64,000 nt of DNA from Tetranychus cinnabarinus (taxonomy: Eukaryota > Arthropoda > Arachnida > Trombidiformes > Tetranychidae). The stretch spans positions 9,937,501-10,001,500 of the forward strand of contig WHVY01000004.1 in the NCBI GenBank assembly GCA_022266195.1, given 5' to 3'. The notes under the pieces are model-generated. The model saw only the letters and a program-made list of their open reading frames with translations. It searched no databases and was not told where the DNA came from. Position numbers and translations under genes: made by a program. Below are positions 34,765 through 48,000 of the stretch, in pieces. Each line of letters opens with the position of its first letter. Position 1 is the first letter of the stretch.

Positions 34765-36765
34765 TTATACAATTAACCTTAAATCATTATACTTTCAAAA
34801 AGAACATCATTCTAAAGTATTTATTAATCAATCTGATGCAAAAACACTACAACTTTCCAGCTTTAAATTTTTATTCATTTCCAGCGAAGCGAGCTAATTT
34901 ATTTAATTATATTTTAACCAAAAAGTCATTCCTTTTCAAAGGATAAAAATTATACAAAATATCAGCCAAAGAAATTGAATTGTAATTCAACAAATCTATC
35001 TTCGCACATCTTGACACAGAAACATATTTGGGAATAAGATCGAAATGTAAATATTTCTTGACAATTGAATGCTGGTTATTCATCATGAACAAATTCAAGC
35101 AAATCGTTTACATTCTGATCTCATTTCGAAGAGTTTTGCTATGTCAAGATGCGGGGAAAGAGACACATTTTCTTTCGCTGTATATCGATGAGCGAAATAG
35201 AGACTTAATCTTGATTCCCTCTTCAATCAATTCAATTTCACTCATTTCTCATTTCTTGTCTGCTTCACTCTGACCTTTCTTTCATTTTTTTAAGACAACA
35301 AAACTAACTCTAAGCAGATGCTCATATCATAATTTAAATTATTATGATGACAAATTAATTATAACAATAAATTTTCACCTTGTGTGTTCCTTTCATGTAA
35401 TAATTAAAAATAAATTGCACACATATAAACATTTATCTCTTTAAACATACGTAATCGTTTCATTTTTCAAACTTGTTGAATTCAACTGAATTCATATGGT
35501 CCATCTCACTAATAATCTCAAGTTGCCTTTTCAGAATTTATTTTATTCTATTACCCTGATGTAATTGTAATCAGTTGATTTTCATAAAAAAACATGAATT
35601 CTGATGTGATAAAGTATCAAGGTAAACCGTTGGGCTACAAGAACATTATCAGACGATAAATATGGATGAATGGCATTGACTAAGAAAGTGATTACCGATT
35701 GAGCACAATTAGGTTCAGAGTTCAGCGTAACCAGCGGGCATTTATTCCAACTATACTTCAAGCTTGGATAAATGGCCCATCCTTGATTTTGTTCTAATCT
35801 TTTCGTCAAAAGATGGAAATTTCAGCTCTGGTTTGAACTCTTTTAACATCTAAAACGTAATGTACGTCATAAAGAATAAATCTCATCTAATTCATGTAAG
35901 TATTTCAATCTAATCACACAACTAACAGCACTAAAGTATTTTACAAAGGTATCTTTATTATGAGTTGTCCTTACTCCTTTTGTGCTAAATTAAACTGATC
36001 ATTGTAACTCCTTGCTAAGTTTACTAAATTAGGAAGATTTAAAATGTAACTACAAATTTCTTTTTTTTTATTCATTACAGATTTCATTATCTCATCTCGA
36101 TAGGAAGTTTTGAGGCCACTAAAGATGGAATGGAAAAGATTACCATTTAAATAAGACTGACCAGTGATTGAAGTGATTGAAACAAGCTTGGCTAAACTGA
36201 AACTGGAAAAGATCAAAGGACCGGTAGATGAATAGAACGCACAACCATTTAATAACGGATTTAACACCGGATCACCAATAATAAGAGCAAAAATATTAAT
36301 AAAAAGACGTATTCAATAAAAGATTTGAAAACAGAATTGAACGTTATTCTGAATCATAGGAATGCTCGATGGTTCATGGCTACTACGAGTGATAAGAAAA
36401 CATTAAAAATACAAAGAATGAAGTTTCGCCAGAATCATCAACATGATTGTGACTATTCTTATTATTTCTACATTTCTGTAATTTGGGTTGAAATACTTCA
36501 TAGCTACATGGTAACAGTAGCTGCATTGTTTGATTGTTGATGTTGAACTGCATCCTGGACACGGTGTCTATGGATAAATGTTGAATGAACCAAAACATCA
36601 ACAAACAAGAGGATTAATAATGTCTGAAATTATTAATATTATTTCTTTATTATCGTAAAATTATTAATTTCTTTACTTAATTTTAGTTTATTTATCATTC
36701 AGAATTGAGTTTTATTGTTGTGTGTTGCTCCTTGTTATTGAATAAACTACAGATAAAGCTTAATT
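34765..36765. other. Intergenic sequence between CBL and ARL6
   Basis: Two kilobases, including the CBL 3' UTR and the ARL6 promoter. Two open stretches on the minus strand (35582-35809 and 35971-36267) lack ATG starts of clear quality and known domains. They could be joined by a GTAAGG donor near 35972 and an acceptor near 35800, but I recognise no family. They may be a decayed gene or chance frames. Confidence 0.4.
36502..36515. promoter_or_regulatory. X-box-like RFX site upstream of ARL6
   Basis: AGCTACATGGTAAC has a perfect right half (ATGGTAAC) and a weaker left half relative to the RFX X-box GTTNCCATGGNAAC. It lies 250 bp before the ARL6 start. Ciliary and BBS genes are commonly driven by RFX factors, which makes this site plausible but unproven. 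Confidence 0.3.
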
Positions 36766-37329
36766 ATGTCATTGTTCAGCAGATTGCTTTCTTATTTGGG
36801 ATTAAAGAAGAAAGAAGTTAATATTCTGGTCGTTGGATTGGACAATAGTGGAAAGACAACCATTTTGAACAATTTCAAAAAGGACGAAGACAAGAGTCAA
36901 GAGATTGTGGCTACTATTGGTTTCAATGTGGAAAGTTTTCATGTAAACAATTTAACCTTTTCAGCTTTTGATATGTCCGGACAGGGACGTTATCGTAACC
37001 TTTGGGAACATTATTTTAAAGGAATCCATGCCATTGTTTTTGTTATCGATTCATCCGACTCTCTTCGTCTTGTCGTGGCCAAAGATGAGTTGGATTTGAT
37101 GCTAAAGCATGATGAGATTGCCAGTAAACCAAATCTTCCTTTACTCATTTTTGCCAATAAAATGGACCTTCGAGACGCTTTATCGAGCGTTAGGATCTCT
37201 CAAGCTTTAGGACTGGAGTCTTTACAAGAAAGGCCTTGGCATATTCAAGCAAGCAATGCTATAACTGGTCAAGGGCTTCAAGAAGGTATTCAATGGCTGA
37301 CTGAACAGTTAATCAACCAAAAGAAATGA
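36766..37329 (+). CDS. ARL6: ADP-ribosylation factor-like protein 6 (BBS3)
   Basis: Single coding exon of 187 residues, the normal length. The N-terminal amphipathic helix ends in LGLKKKEV. Switch and nucleotide motifs are present: GLDNSGKT (24-31), TIGFNVE, DMSGQGRYRNLWEHY and ANKMDLRD, plus the C-terminal GQGLQEGIQWL. The DMSGQGRYRNLWEHYF stretch is diagnostic for ARL6 over other ARLs. ARL6-GTP recruits the BBSome coat to ciliary membranes. In an arthropod the expected site is the sensory-neuron cilium. Residue 2 is Ser, whereas vertebrate ARL6 has Gly, so N-myristoylation is not possible for this start. It is intronless and converges on GLMP, 376 bp apart. Confidence 0.93.
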   Translation: MSLFSRLLSYLGLKKKEVNILVVGLDNSGKTTILNNFKKDEDKSQEIVATIGFNVESFHVNNLTFSAFDMSGQGRYRNLWEHYFKGIHAIVFVIDSSDSLRLVVAKDELDLMLKHDEIASKPNLPLLIFANKMDLRDALSSVRISQALGLESLQERPWHIQASNAITGQGLQEGIQWLTEQLINQKK

Positions 37330-37705
37330 TCACTTATTTAATGACAATTAATTGATTATGACAACACCAGATGTCTATTAGTATGGCAATCGTTTTCCAG
37401 TCGAGTTTTGAAAATTGCTGATTTTGATTTCAATGGAAATAGAATTGAAGAAATTAGCTTACAAGATAACTTGTGTATTCTACGTCTTTTGACTTTGATT
37501 TACTAAAAAATTGTCTATCGATGAAATCCACTTTATCCTGGGTGAACATTTTTTTCGTTGTTTTTCGATAACATGACCCGATTTATACATTTAAGACTTT
37601 GGTTTTGATTGGAATCAGATTAAATCTTTTATTTTATTTCTCTTGTGCTGGAATTTATTCGAGGTTATAAATATTTAAAAGTTACATTATGCTTTGCGAT
37701 GTACA
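37330..37705. other. Convergent 3' region between ARL6 and GLMP
   Basis: No gene seen. It holds the 3' UTRs of both genes; TTTATT runs near 37628 could be the minus-strand poly(A) signal for GLMP. Confidence 0.45.
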
Positions 37706-39079
37706 TTAATAGTCTAATATGTCTTCATTAATCAAGGTAGGCTCATTTGTAGCTCTAGATTTTTGCCATTTTTTTGCCACCACGTAAATCAGACTGACAA
37801 ACATAACAACAAATGACATTCCAACACCTACAAATAGCATTAATTGTAAAAATGTGGACAATTTTTCTTTAGGTGGTTGATCCAAACCAAAAATTAGAGA
37901 CCAAGTAATAAGATCAATTTTAGTAGCAGATGATTTACCTTCTTGGACAAATGAAGCATTAAACTTATGGACAGAATAGTTGGAATAAAATTGCTTGTGA
38001 AAACAGTAAAGAGGATAGTTAAGTCGTGGTAATTCAGTATCAGTCAAGTGACTCGAGTTTATTTCCATTGTTTTGGACATAACACGCTCTTTAGAATTGT
38101 AGGCCACTGGTTTCCATTGTAAAAAATTTGTGTTGTTTTCATTATCCTGTGAGAATAAAAATGTGCGTTTCTGTGAATAGAAGAAAAGATAAATAAAGTA
38201 ATTGCAAAACTAAAATGATAAAACACTAGAAGCTCAGGAGATAAGATATTAATAATGTATACAAAATTGCAAATCTTTCAGTGAATAATTTTAGAAAAAA
38301 ACAGCTGTATAAAAATAAATCTTAATTACCGTGAAAACACCGGGTGAATTTTCATCATCAATAGTTCGTTCAAGTGTTTCCTTGTATTCATTGAATGATG
38401 AAAATACTAACAGCTTAATTCCGTCGCTCTTGTTCATTTGAGATTTATCCAAATTTGTAATTTGCAAATCAATATGCATTGAGGATGGGCTAAACAAGAG
38501 ATGAGGTAAATCTTCAAAAGAAGATTGCTTATTCTTCATTTCTAAGCTAATAGAAATGGTTTCATTTAATGAACTTTGTTCGTATGAAGTATAACCAAAT
38601 TTACAAGTTGAAGAATCACAGTTAATAGAACCATTCTTGTCCAATGTCCAGTGAATGTCTTTATGGTCTATGTTAAAAAAGCTTAATAATAATACTCCAA
38701 TCGAATCGTCTGGGATTGAAGGAAGGTTAAAACTATCGGAACAATTATTTAATAACGAGTCCCAATTGATTTGTAAACTAGTAGGTGTTGCAGTTCGGGT
38801 AATAAAAAAACCAGGAAACCCTCCGAGTGTACTGGAAATGAAGTGTATTGAAGTATCATTGTCTGTTGAATGGGTATACACCAAATCAGGTTTCGGAGTA
38901 AGCTTAAGGCATGATTGATAATCACCACAATTAGGATTGCTTATGGTAACCAGTGTCCGCTCATTTGCGGATGATGTTAAAGGTTGAGATGGTGAGCAAA
39001 TTGCACTCGTAAAAATGACCACAGCGAGAAGAAAATACTGTAACAGGTTAATGTTGATAATTTTAAATAGAAGGGCCAT
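37706..39079 (-). CDS. GLMP: Glycosylated lysosomal membrane protein (NCU-G1)
   Basis: Exons 39079-38330 and 38146-37706 (phase 0) give 396 residues, close to the roughly 406 of vertebrates. It has an N-terminal signal peptide (LLQYFLLAVVIFTSAICS), a long luminal domain with many N-glycosylation sequons (NDT, NGS, NCS, NET), and a C-terminal transmembrane helix (LQLMLFVGVGMSFVVMFVSL). The cytoplasmic tail is short. Family blocks include TIDDENSPGVFT before the intron and QWKPVAYNSKERV after it, matching the IDDEYAPAVFQ and QWRPVAYSQK segments of the human protein. GLMP is a type I lysosomal membrane glycoprotein that acts as accessory subunit of the lysosomal transporter MFSD1. The upstream neighbour SLC30A1 is divergent. 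Confidence 0.9.
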
Positions 39080-40298
39080 GTTTTCTTTTGAAGTGATCTG
39101 GTTTAGTTAAGAAGCGATGTTTTGAGGATTTACAAAAGTATCATTTTTCCATTGAAGTAGGCGTTGTTGATCTTGATGTGAATTGATTAACAGAAAGTAA
39201 ACAAAACGATTGTCAACTGTTGAACTTTGGTTTACCATAAATTTACAAGTATCAGATCCGATATTTGGATATTAGAGAGGTTTTATCCATTAGATTGCGT
39301 CGGTTTGCAGGCAACTTGAGGACCTGTGATCTCTATACTTGTTTTCAGACTCAATAGTCCTACAATTGAACAATAATAAAGGATTAAAACAAAAAAGTTA
39401 ATTGATTAAGATCAGATTAGAAACACTTTTGTAATTTCTCAAGGAAAATTAAAGGAAGGAAAGGATCCAGTCCTTGAAAGTTAAAGCGCCATCTGCTGGA
39501 ATAGCTTAGTGCAAACTGCAAAAATCTGAATAAGCTCAGTTGAAATCCTGAGTTCTAACTGCTAATAAAAGGGTTCGTTGATTGAAGTTTGTATCTTATT
39601 CTGTTTTTTTTGTAATAAATACAAACTCGATCAACATTATTGTTTTACTTTACTTTTTGTTAGCATGTTGATTACTTTAATTGTGAATAATGTCTCGTGT
39701 TTTTAAATGAATCACAGCAAATCTTTACTCCAACAACAACAGATTTTTTGATCAACTGTTTTTATTTTCCTATTGATACTTAATAATTTGTGTTGCTCTT
39801 TTCTCTTAGTAATTGCAATAATTCTCCTGTATTTTTGTCTCAAGTTTTTCACGATAAGTCTACTCTAACTATTTTTACAATCAACACTAATTTATCTGGT
39901 CTTTCAACGGTGTCTAATTGTTAAATTATCTTACCTTTGGTCCAACTTAACTTTTGTTCACCACCAAAAACGAGCTTAATCATCACTCCTTCATAAAGTC
40001 ACCCTTAACCACAACATCATCATTTTTATTTTATTTTTACTTTCAATAATTTACAATAACTTAACACAAAGCTAAATTTAATATTGTATTATTTCTAATT
40101 TACACTCCATTTTACGTTGAAAATTTATAATGTGTCTTTCCATCTCTAGTTAACTGATTTGCAACGATCTAGACTGAAACTAACACTAGTTAATAAAGTG
40201 AATACTTCCATTGTCCTGTTTCAAATTTACAATCAAAAAAATTGTAATTAACATATCTCATCCTTTTTGATAATAAAGGCCAAACATCAATAATCAAA
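39080..40298. promoter_or_regulatory. Divergent upstream region of GLMP and SLC30A1
   Basis: 1.2 kb between start codons with no gene. It contains the CTCF-like site at 39486-39499 described separately. The rest is AT-rich. Confidence 0.45.
39486..39499 (-). promoter_or_regulatory. CTCF-consensus-like site
   Basis: The minus strand reads CCAGCAGATGGCGC, which fits the CTCF core consensus CCASYAGRKGGCRS at all 14 positions. It sits about 400 bp from the GLMP start and 800 bp from SLC30A1. Whether this species has a CTCF that uses this motif cannot be judged from the window. Confidence 0.4.
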
Positions 40299-43200
40299 AT
40301 GTCAGCTGAAAACAAAGGAGCACGAATAAGATTACTTTTTATGCTAGTCTTGACAACCTCATTCTTTTTTGTTGAATTAATTGTCGGATATATTACCAAT
40401 TCAATGGCCCTGGTTGCTGATTCATTTCACATGTTATCCGATGTTATTGCTCTCATCATTGCCTACATTTCAGTCATGATGTCACCCAAAAAGTGGGCTA
40501 AAAACACTTTTGGTTGGGCTAGAGCTGAAGTTCTTGGTGCTCTGGTAAATGCAGTTTTCCTGGTTGCCCTTTGTTTCTCTATTCTGGTTGAATCAATCAA
40601 ACGTTTTTACAACCCAGAAGAGCTTCATGCACCCATTTTAATCTTAGGAGTTGGGTTTGCTGGCCTAGTAGTCAATGTAATTGGTCTATTCCTATTTCAT
40701 GGTAAGTTTATGATTCATTATTTTCCTAAATATCAATTTCCAACAACTAGATGATAGTTTGTCTATTATGAAATGCTGCAAGAATCATTTTTATTTTTGT
40801 AGTTGCTTCACTTTATTAGATTTTGTTTTTATTTCATTTTACTGGTCAATTGTTATTCCACCAGTTGATTATAGTCGTTATTATTACTTTTGACTATTGT
40901 TATTAATTTTAATTTATGTTTTCTGATTAACGCGAAAACATTTAACCCATCGCTTTTCAATTAATATGCTGGAAGCCGGAAATTTTTACAATTACTCATC
41001 AACACAGTTTAACCGTTTTCTCAGACTCTTTTGTTTTTTTGGTTATTTTTAATACAGTAGTGGTCAGGGTTAACGAAATCGCAGATTTTTCCGACAACTT
41101 CTGTATCTAATTTTACTCAAAACAATTTAACCGACAACATAATAGTCAACAAAGAAACTGTGAATCAATTTGTTTGAATTAACGTGCTTTCATCATCATT
41201 TCCAACAATTGAGAAACCCCATTTATCATAAATGGTCAATTTTCTCCATATAATGTGCAGATGTAAAAAGCCAAATCTCTAAATCTTTAAAATCTCATCA
41301 AATCAAACGATTACAATCACAATAATTGTGAAAGTATTTCTAATTCACCCAATCAAATTAAACTTGGAAAATTATTTTCGACTCAATGAGATGTAAACAC
41401 AAGACTAAAATAGCGTGAAAGAGTTGAAATCAATTTTTACCATGTTGACTATAGTGATAATTAACGATAGTGATTGATGTTATTTGACTGATTGAAAATA
41501 TCAAAATGAACAAGAATAAAGTGTGACCTTTTCTCATTGCAAACAATCATCATTTCTTAAGCTCATCTTCAAATACTGAAAGTAAATCCATTGATTTAAG
41601 GATCAAGCTCGACCCTTTTGTTGTTATTAATTTAAGCCAAATAATCAACAGTAAAATCTTAATATCATCATCTAATTGCAACTGATCAAATAAACAATAA
41701 TGTTGAAATTAGTCGGACTATCAAGGTTAGATTGTGAACAAAGTTAAAAACCTTGGTAAACTGAGACTAATCAGTGACTTTACCAATAACTAATTATATT
41801 TCAACTTGACCATGTGATAAATAATTAACCTAATCAAAAATTATATTCAAATTGTTAACCCATCTCACCTTCAATACCCAAACCATAGTTAATTGGATTG
41901 ATCAATTTTTCCAACTCAACCATAAATTGTATTACTAAGCCTTTATTTACTCGTCCTTTTCAAGGTTCTGGTGGTGGACATGGTCATTCACATGGTGGCG
42001 GTGGTGGTCATGGGCACTCTCATGGAGATGGACACAGCCATGGAGAAAAAGGTATGATTAAAGCATTTCTTGGTTAATTATCTTTTCTCTTGAATCTAAT
42101 CAAATGTCTTTTAATACTTATTTGACAGACAAATCAAGTAAACAAGCACCACAATCAAGTGAACAGATGAATATGCGAGGAGTTTTCTTACATGTACTTG
42201 CTGATGCCTTGGGATCGGTCATAGTCTGCATTTCAGCTTTAATAATAATGTTCACAAATTGGTCAATCAAGGAATATGTCGATCCGACTTTGTCCGTTTT
42301 ATTGGTTTGCCTAATTATGTACAGTACTTGGCCATTGCTGGTTGAATCGGCCATGATTTTACTACAAACTGTTCCAACTCACATTGAGGTTGATGATTTA
42401 CGTAAAAAATTGACTCGAGAAGTAAGTCCAATCTTGATATTTAAATAGTAAAAACTATAAACATTTTGTCGGACAATTAACTAATCAACCAAAGGTCAAG
42501 TTGGCTAAAGAACATCTGATTCTTTTAAACAAAAAATAGTTAATGTCTGGCAAAATGTAAAAGCTTTACTAATCAAACAGTTTTCACCTCACAACTTACA
42601 ATTTTCAATATTTCTAATCAAATATTTATTTATTTTTTCATTTTGGCTTCTTATCTGTTCCAATGAAGATCAACGGTGTAATTGCTGTTCACGAGTTTCA
42701 TGTTTGGCAACTTGCTGGTGACCGTATAATAGCTTCAGCTCACATTCGTTGTCACAATTTAACTGATTACATGCAAATTGCGGAGAAAGTTAAAGAATTT
42801 TTCCACAATGAAGGAATCCATTCAACAACCATTCAACCTGAATTTGTTGATATCGATTATCAGGTTAGTTTTGTTGAAATTGATCAAGAAGCATGCAAGA
42901 CAAAATGATGATGAACATGCATCAAAAATTGTTCATCATCAACAATTCAATCGACCTTACAATATAAATACAATCAAAAGCTGACAATCAAAGCGACAAA
43001 CATTATCCATTTGTCTTTCTTTCCATCATCCATTTATCCTTTCCCTTTTTATCTCTTATTTAACCTGCTTTAAATGAGGTCCGGAAAATTTGCTCATGAT
43101 CTTCATCACCATTATCATCTACATTTCAACAAAAATCTGAATCGTGTCAATGATTCTTGTCAGAGTAAATCGGAAACCTTATTGGTTTTATGACAACAGA

Positions 43201-45097
43201 CAAATTGACAGTAAAAAAATAACATTTCAACAATTTGATTACAATGCAAAAGCTTAATGTGCATTTGTGCTTGATCAAGATGATTAACAAGTTAATCAAT
43301 GAAAAGCTAAAATGGGAAAATGTAAATCTGATCATCTTTTCCCATTTCCTATTCAATCTCATCTTTCAATATTAATCTTGAGCTTTTCAATCACAGTCTA
43401 TTACTTAACTTAAATTACTATTTTCACGATTTCCCTTTGATTACCAATTGACCTACCTTGACATAACCATCAACCCACAACAATTTCAATCATTGATTGT
43501 TGGCAAGACAAATGAAGCACACGAGACTAGCAACTCGACCTACGTAAATGTTGAAATTTCATGATAGATTCATAATTCCTTAAGATTTTTTCTTCTCACC
43601 CAAAACTGGTCACAAGTCTTGCTTTATTATCATTAGTATAATTTGTATCATTTCAATGTTTTAATTTTATTTTTGCATTTCTCACCCAATCCAGAAATGT
43701 TAGCATTTTTCAAGCTAACCTTCAACTGTTCAGAATCCTTGAGATTGAATATTTACTGTCATTTAAGACAATACAAAAAAAATACAATATTATGTTGGTT
43801 TATTAGGTTTAATATTGTATTTTTATCATCTCAAGATTATTGTATTTTTTGGTCAACTTAGGTTGCGTGTGTTTTATTGTTGCTAGTGTTTCTTGTGGTT
43901 AATTGTAATCAACATTGAAACTGCTTGTTAACCCGACACGTACAAATGCAATTATAATATGATAATGGTGATGATGTTTGATGATGATAAAAGAGGGTAG
44001 GAAATGAACACTAATTAAGAGTTTAGTGATGACTGCAAAGGTTTGCAGATGAAGCATCATCAACATGAAATATAAAAGCGCATTTAAAACAACAAGTTTG
44101 GCCTATTCACACGGCTCTTAGCCACTTTATCATTCCCACTTGTTCATGGGGATGATCATGTCTATCATCATATTCATTAATAACAATTTACCTTGAATAG
44201 TTGACTTTCTTAATCAATCTTAACCGGTCTTTTGATCAGTACAAACAAATGAACAACCTTTCAAACACACACAATATCAACAATGGATTACAATAATTAC
44301 AGAAAACATTAATGGTTAGTCGGAAATAACAAACAAACAATTGAAATACATTGGATTTACTTTAGATATTCATTGTCTAATTGAATAATCAATTCAATCT
44401 GATATCCATTATCATGATTGCTGTAACTCACAGAATTCATAAACCATGATTGTTTCTTTGTCAATTGAAGGGCTTAAAGGAAACTTGTTCAACCTTATAA
44501 ATTATCAACATTTATTTTATTAAAATATCTGGTTTTATTGATAGAGAAGACAAATGTATTTTTAATTTGATTGTAAACTTGTATTTGTATTGTAAAGAAA
44601 TGAGTTGACATGTTTGCCTTTGACAATTTATCTTTAATATTAACAACTAATATTGATTTGTTATTCCTGTAAATTTCTATTGTATTTACTGATTTTCGTT
44701 TTTATCTTTTCAGGTCAAATCTCTTGATAACTCGGAAGATTGTGCCTTAGACTGTCCTGAGAAGACAACTTGCGCCTCCAAAACATGCTGTGATTCTAGA
44801 CGAAGTTCACCTGATCTGAGTAGAACTAATAACGCTTGTCGAATGTCTGATGATCATTCTATCTGTGATGGTGACAATCATAATCATAACCCTGTGATTG
44901 GTAAAAGTATCAACACTGAACTGGGAACATTTAGAAACATTTCATTGGAAACTCCAGGAAATCGATCAACAAAGGTCATCCTTGATACTGATTTGAGTCG
45001 CCAGAAAGATGCTGGAAGTCACAATAACAATAACTCATTATCTCGAAGTCATTATAATCATAATCATTCACCTGGATCTGGAATGAATAATGTCTAG
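40299..45097 (+). CDS. SLC30A1: Zinc transporter SLC30A1 (ZnT1), cation diffusion facilitator
   Basis: Exons 40299-40701, 41965-42051, 42129-42421, 42669-42863 and 44714-45097 give 453 residues. There are six transmembrane helices. HMLSD in helix 2 and HVLAD in helix 5 are the paired HxxxD zinc-binding sites of ZnT proteins. A His-Gly-rich loop (HGHSHGG..., exon 2) lies between helices 4 and 5. The C-terminal cytosolic domain has VHEFHVWQLAGDRIIASAHIRC and GIHSTTIQPEF, closely matching ZnT1. A Cys-rich segment (CALDCPEKTTCASKTCC) is followed by a polar, His/Asn-rich tail. ZnT1 exports zinc from the cytosol across the plasma membrane. The acceptor before exon 4 (ccaatgaag) is weak, but the join is well supported by homology. 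Intron 4 is 1.85 kb. Confidence 0.93.
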
Positions 45098-48000
45098 TTT
45101 TGGCAATTTGTATTTCAAATGGTTAACAAATTGGTCTTATCATCCACAAATGCCATCATTTATTAATAATTTCACCTCCTAAACATTACCAATACAAAAC
45201 ACCATTTTCAACAGTTTTCATCAAAAGAAACCATTTCTCATCACAAATTTATCTCTTTTCCACAATTGTTAATCTATTTTTGATCAAATTATTTAAGCTT
45301 TTTAGTTTCACTTTTAGCTTTTGCGACAATTGTTATCTATCCACCGAACAGATTCCTAAACCATTCATTATTTGATCCATTTTTTGTCAAAACTCTTGTC
45401 CATCAATCTGATTCAAATTGTATACTTATTAGGATAATATTTTGATAATTTTTATTTATGTCACTATCGTGATTGTCCAGAACCAAGATTACAAATGTAA
45501 AAGAGTTTTGATCATTAATTGTTGAATTACTGTTGTAATATTTAATATACATTGTTGACACTTTAACATCAAACCAATTAAACAAGTTATTACAAACACA
45601 TAAGAATCAATGTTTGCTATTTCTTTATATTGCCAGATGTAAATATCGAGAAATTTAAGCCTTACAAATTCAGATAAATGAATTTATAAGGATAGATTAA
45701 CAGATATAAATGGATTAATAGACTCTACGATTAAGGTAATAGAAACTAAACTGTTACTTGATTTTGATTACAATCACAAGTTCAATGGACCTTTAAGTAG
45801 CTTTTCATAAAATCTTACACTTTTTTGATTGACATTAGATTCAGGTTGACTGAAGAAAGCGGAAGACATTTTGCTTTTTTTATCAACTACAAGTATTTTA
45901 CCTTGAATATATGGAAATAAAAAAGGCAATTTAATTAATAGAGGAGACTATTTAACTGGTTAATTTAACAATTCAATTAACTGATTCTGAGGCCGAGTTG
46001 AATCTCCATTTCCCGACTATGACTTTGAATCATTGAAAGTATTTTCAATGACCAACCTTGCTTTAGACCTTTGATTAGTTGTCACAATTTATAAATTGTA
46101 TGTATAAATATCTAAACCATGTAAATAACCTTTAAAATTCAATCTATTTCAATAACATCAAGTGTTTTAAAATTTTAACGACTGAGAATCATGATTTCGC
46201 TAGATTTTATGTAAACCATTTCAATGTTGACTCTATTCAGACTATTAAAATCAATATCAACATTACTAGACAAAAATTCAGCAAATTTGATTAAGATCGT
46301 TATGAAAATTATGTTAACAATATATTGATGACAAAAGGCAAGTCAACAATGCTTTGACTAGGAAATGATCAAATGAAAAGAAACAAATACAATGAATGTG
46401 CAGACAATGAACTTTCTAACAATCATCTAAATTGTATATTACTGTTGCTTTTAAAGCCTTAAATCAGAAGTTATATTGATCAGGTATTAAGATTATTAGA
46501 ATGGTTGTTGATTGAATTGGAAATGAAACAGGAAAAAAATCTGGAGGCATAAGTCAGTGTTGATATAAAAGCAAGTTCATTGATTTCATTGATGCAAACA
46601 TTGATCGACCGCGAGTATTGATCATATTGGACTTGATTTAATCAAATGAACACATTTAATTGTAAACAAGACATCCTTTGTTTAATTACTGGCAAATCAA
46701 GGCTCGGATTTCCGTTTAATTTTGCATTTATTGTATTTAATTGCCCAGGTGAGTATCAGTAGCTGAACAGCCAAAACCGAAGCAACACTTTAAAAATCCT
46801 TCAATCTGGTTTGGGAATTAGCATGGAAACAGATAAATCAAAAGACATCCCTTAAATAATCAACTTTCCGTTTCTTATGCTTTTTCATTGTCTTTCATTA
46901 GTACATTTTCAATGACCAGCCAATACAAGGATAAATTGTGATTCAAATTGCCAATCCTAAAAATAAAGAAGGGAAGAAACAAGAAAATGTTAGATTGTAG
47001 ACAAAAAAGCAGTCAACATTGAATTTCATCATGAAGTTAACTCTGCCAAAATCAAGCTTGTAGTAATTATTGTAATCTAATGATGAAATATTTGATTGCA
47101 AGGACTAATAGAATAGAGGTGAAAAAATGATCCCCAATGATTGGTGCAAACTTTCTCATGTCACATACAGTTTCAATTGTAAATTGCACACGGTTACATG
47201 TCAATTTGATTATCTTGGTGGTCTGATTCAGTGGAATGAGATTATGATTAGCGTTAGAGTTTTACCAACTCGAAAAGTGATTAGTAACAATTTTATATCC
47301 TCTATTACTATTACTTTCGTTAATTTTATAATTGGAGATTCAATTGTTTTTTGAGCTGAGTGCAAAGATGAATTTTATCTGGCACTTTTTTTGCAAATTA
47401 TATTAATTTACTCTTAACCTTTACGATTGAAAATGACATTGTTTAAACCATTAAGATCTAATCTGATTTGATAATCAATTTGCACCATTAATTGTCAACT
47501 GAAACATCTTCAACGAATCAAACCATAATTTTGCGGCTTATGAACACATCACTATAATTGTTTTGGGGACCTCGGAATTAAACCATCAATTTTAGCTTTC
47601 TTGCTACTCGTAATGAGACAATACCATTTCAAGATTCAAGATGAAATTATCCATTCGAATCATCTGAATTTCTCGAACCAAAGAGTCTGTGATGGAAATG
47701 TTTCCGTCCTTTAACACTGATAAGATTTTGATCGGCCACATGGTGCCACATCGATCACGAGCAATAATAATTTGCTCTAACCTTTTGTAATCTAATTGAT
47801 AAACAGCTGGATGAGAAATGTTTTAATCAGGTAATAATTTCCCAAATTTTGGATTTGAACACATCACCATAATTGCTCTCCGGAAAATTACTGAATAAGC
47901 GAACGGGTAATATAATTATGCATATTTATGTCTTTCTTGTAATGCAAGTATTTGATATCAACACCTCCAAATCAATATTAAGACAACATGTTTCCAAGTA

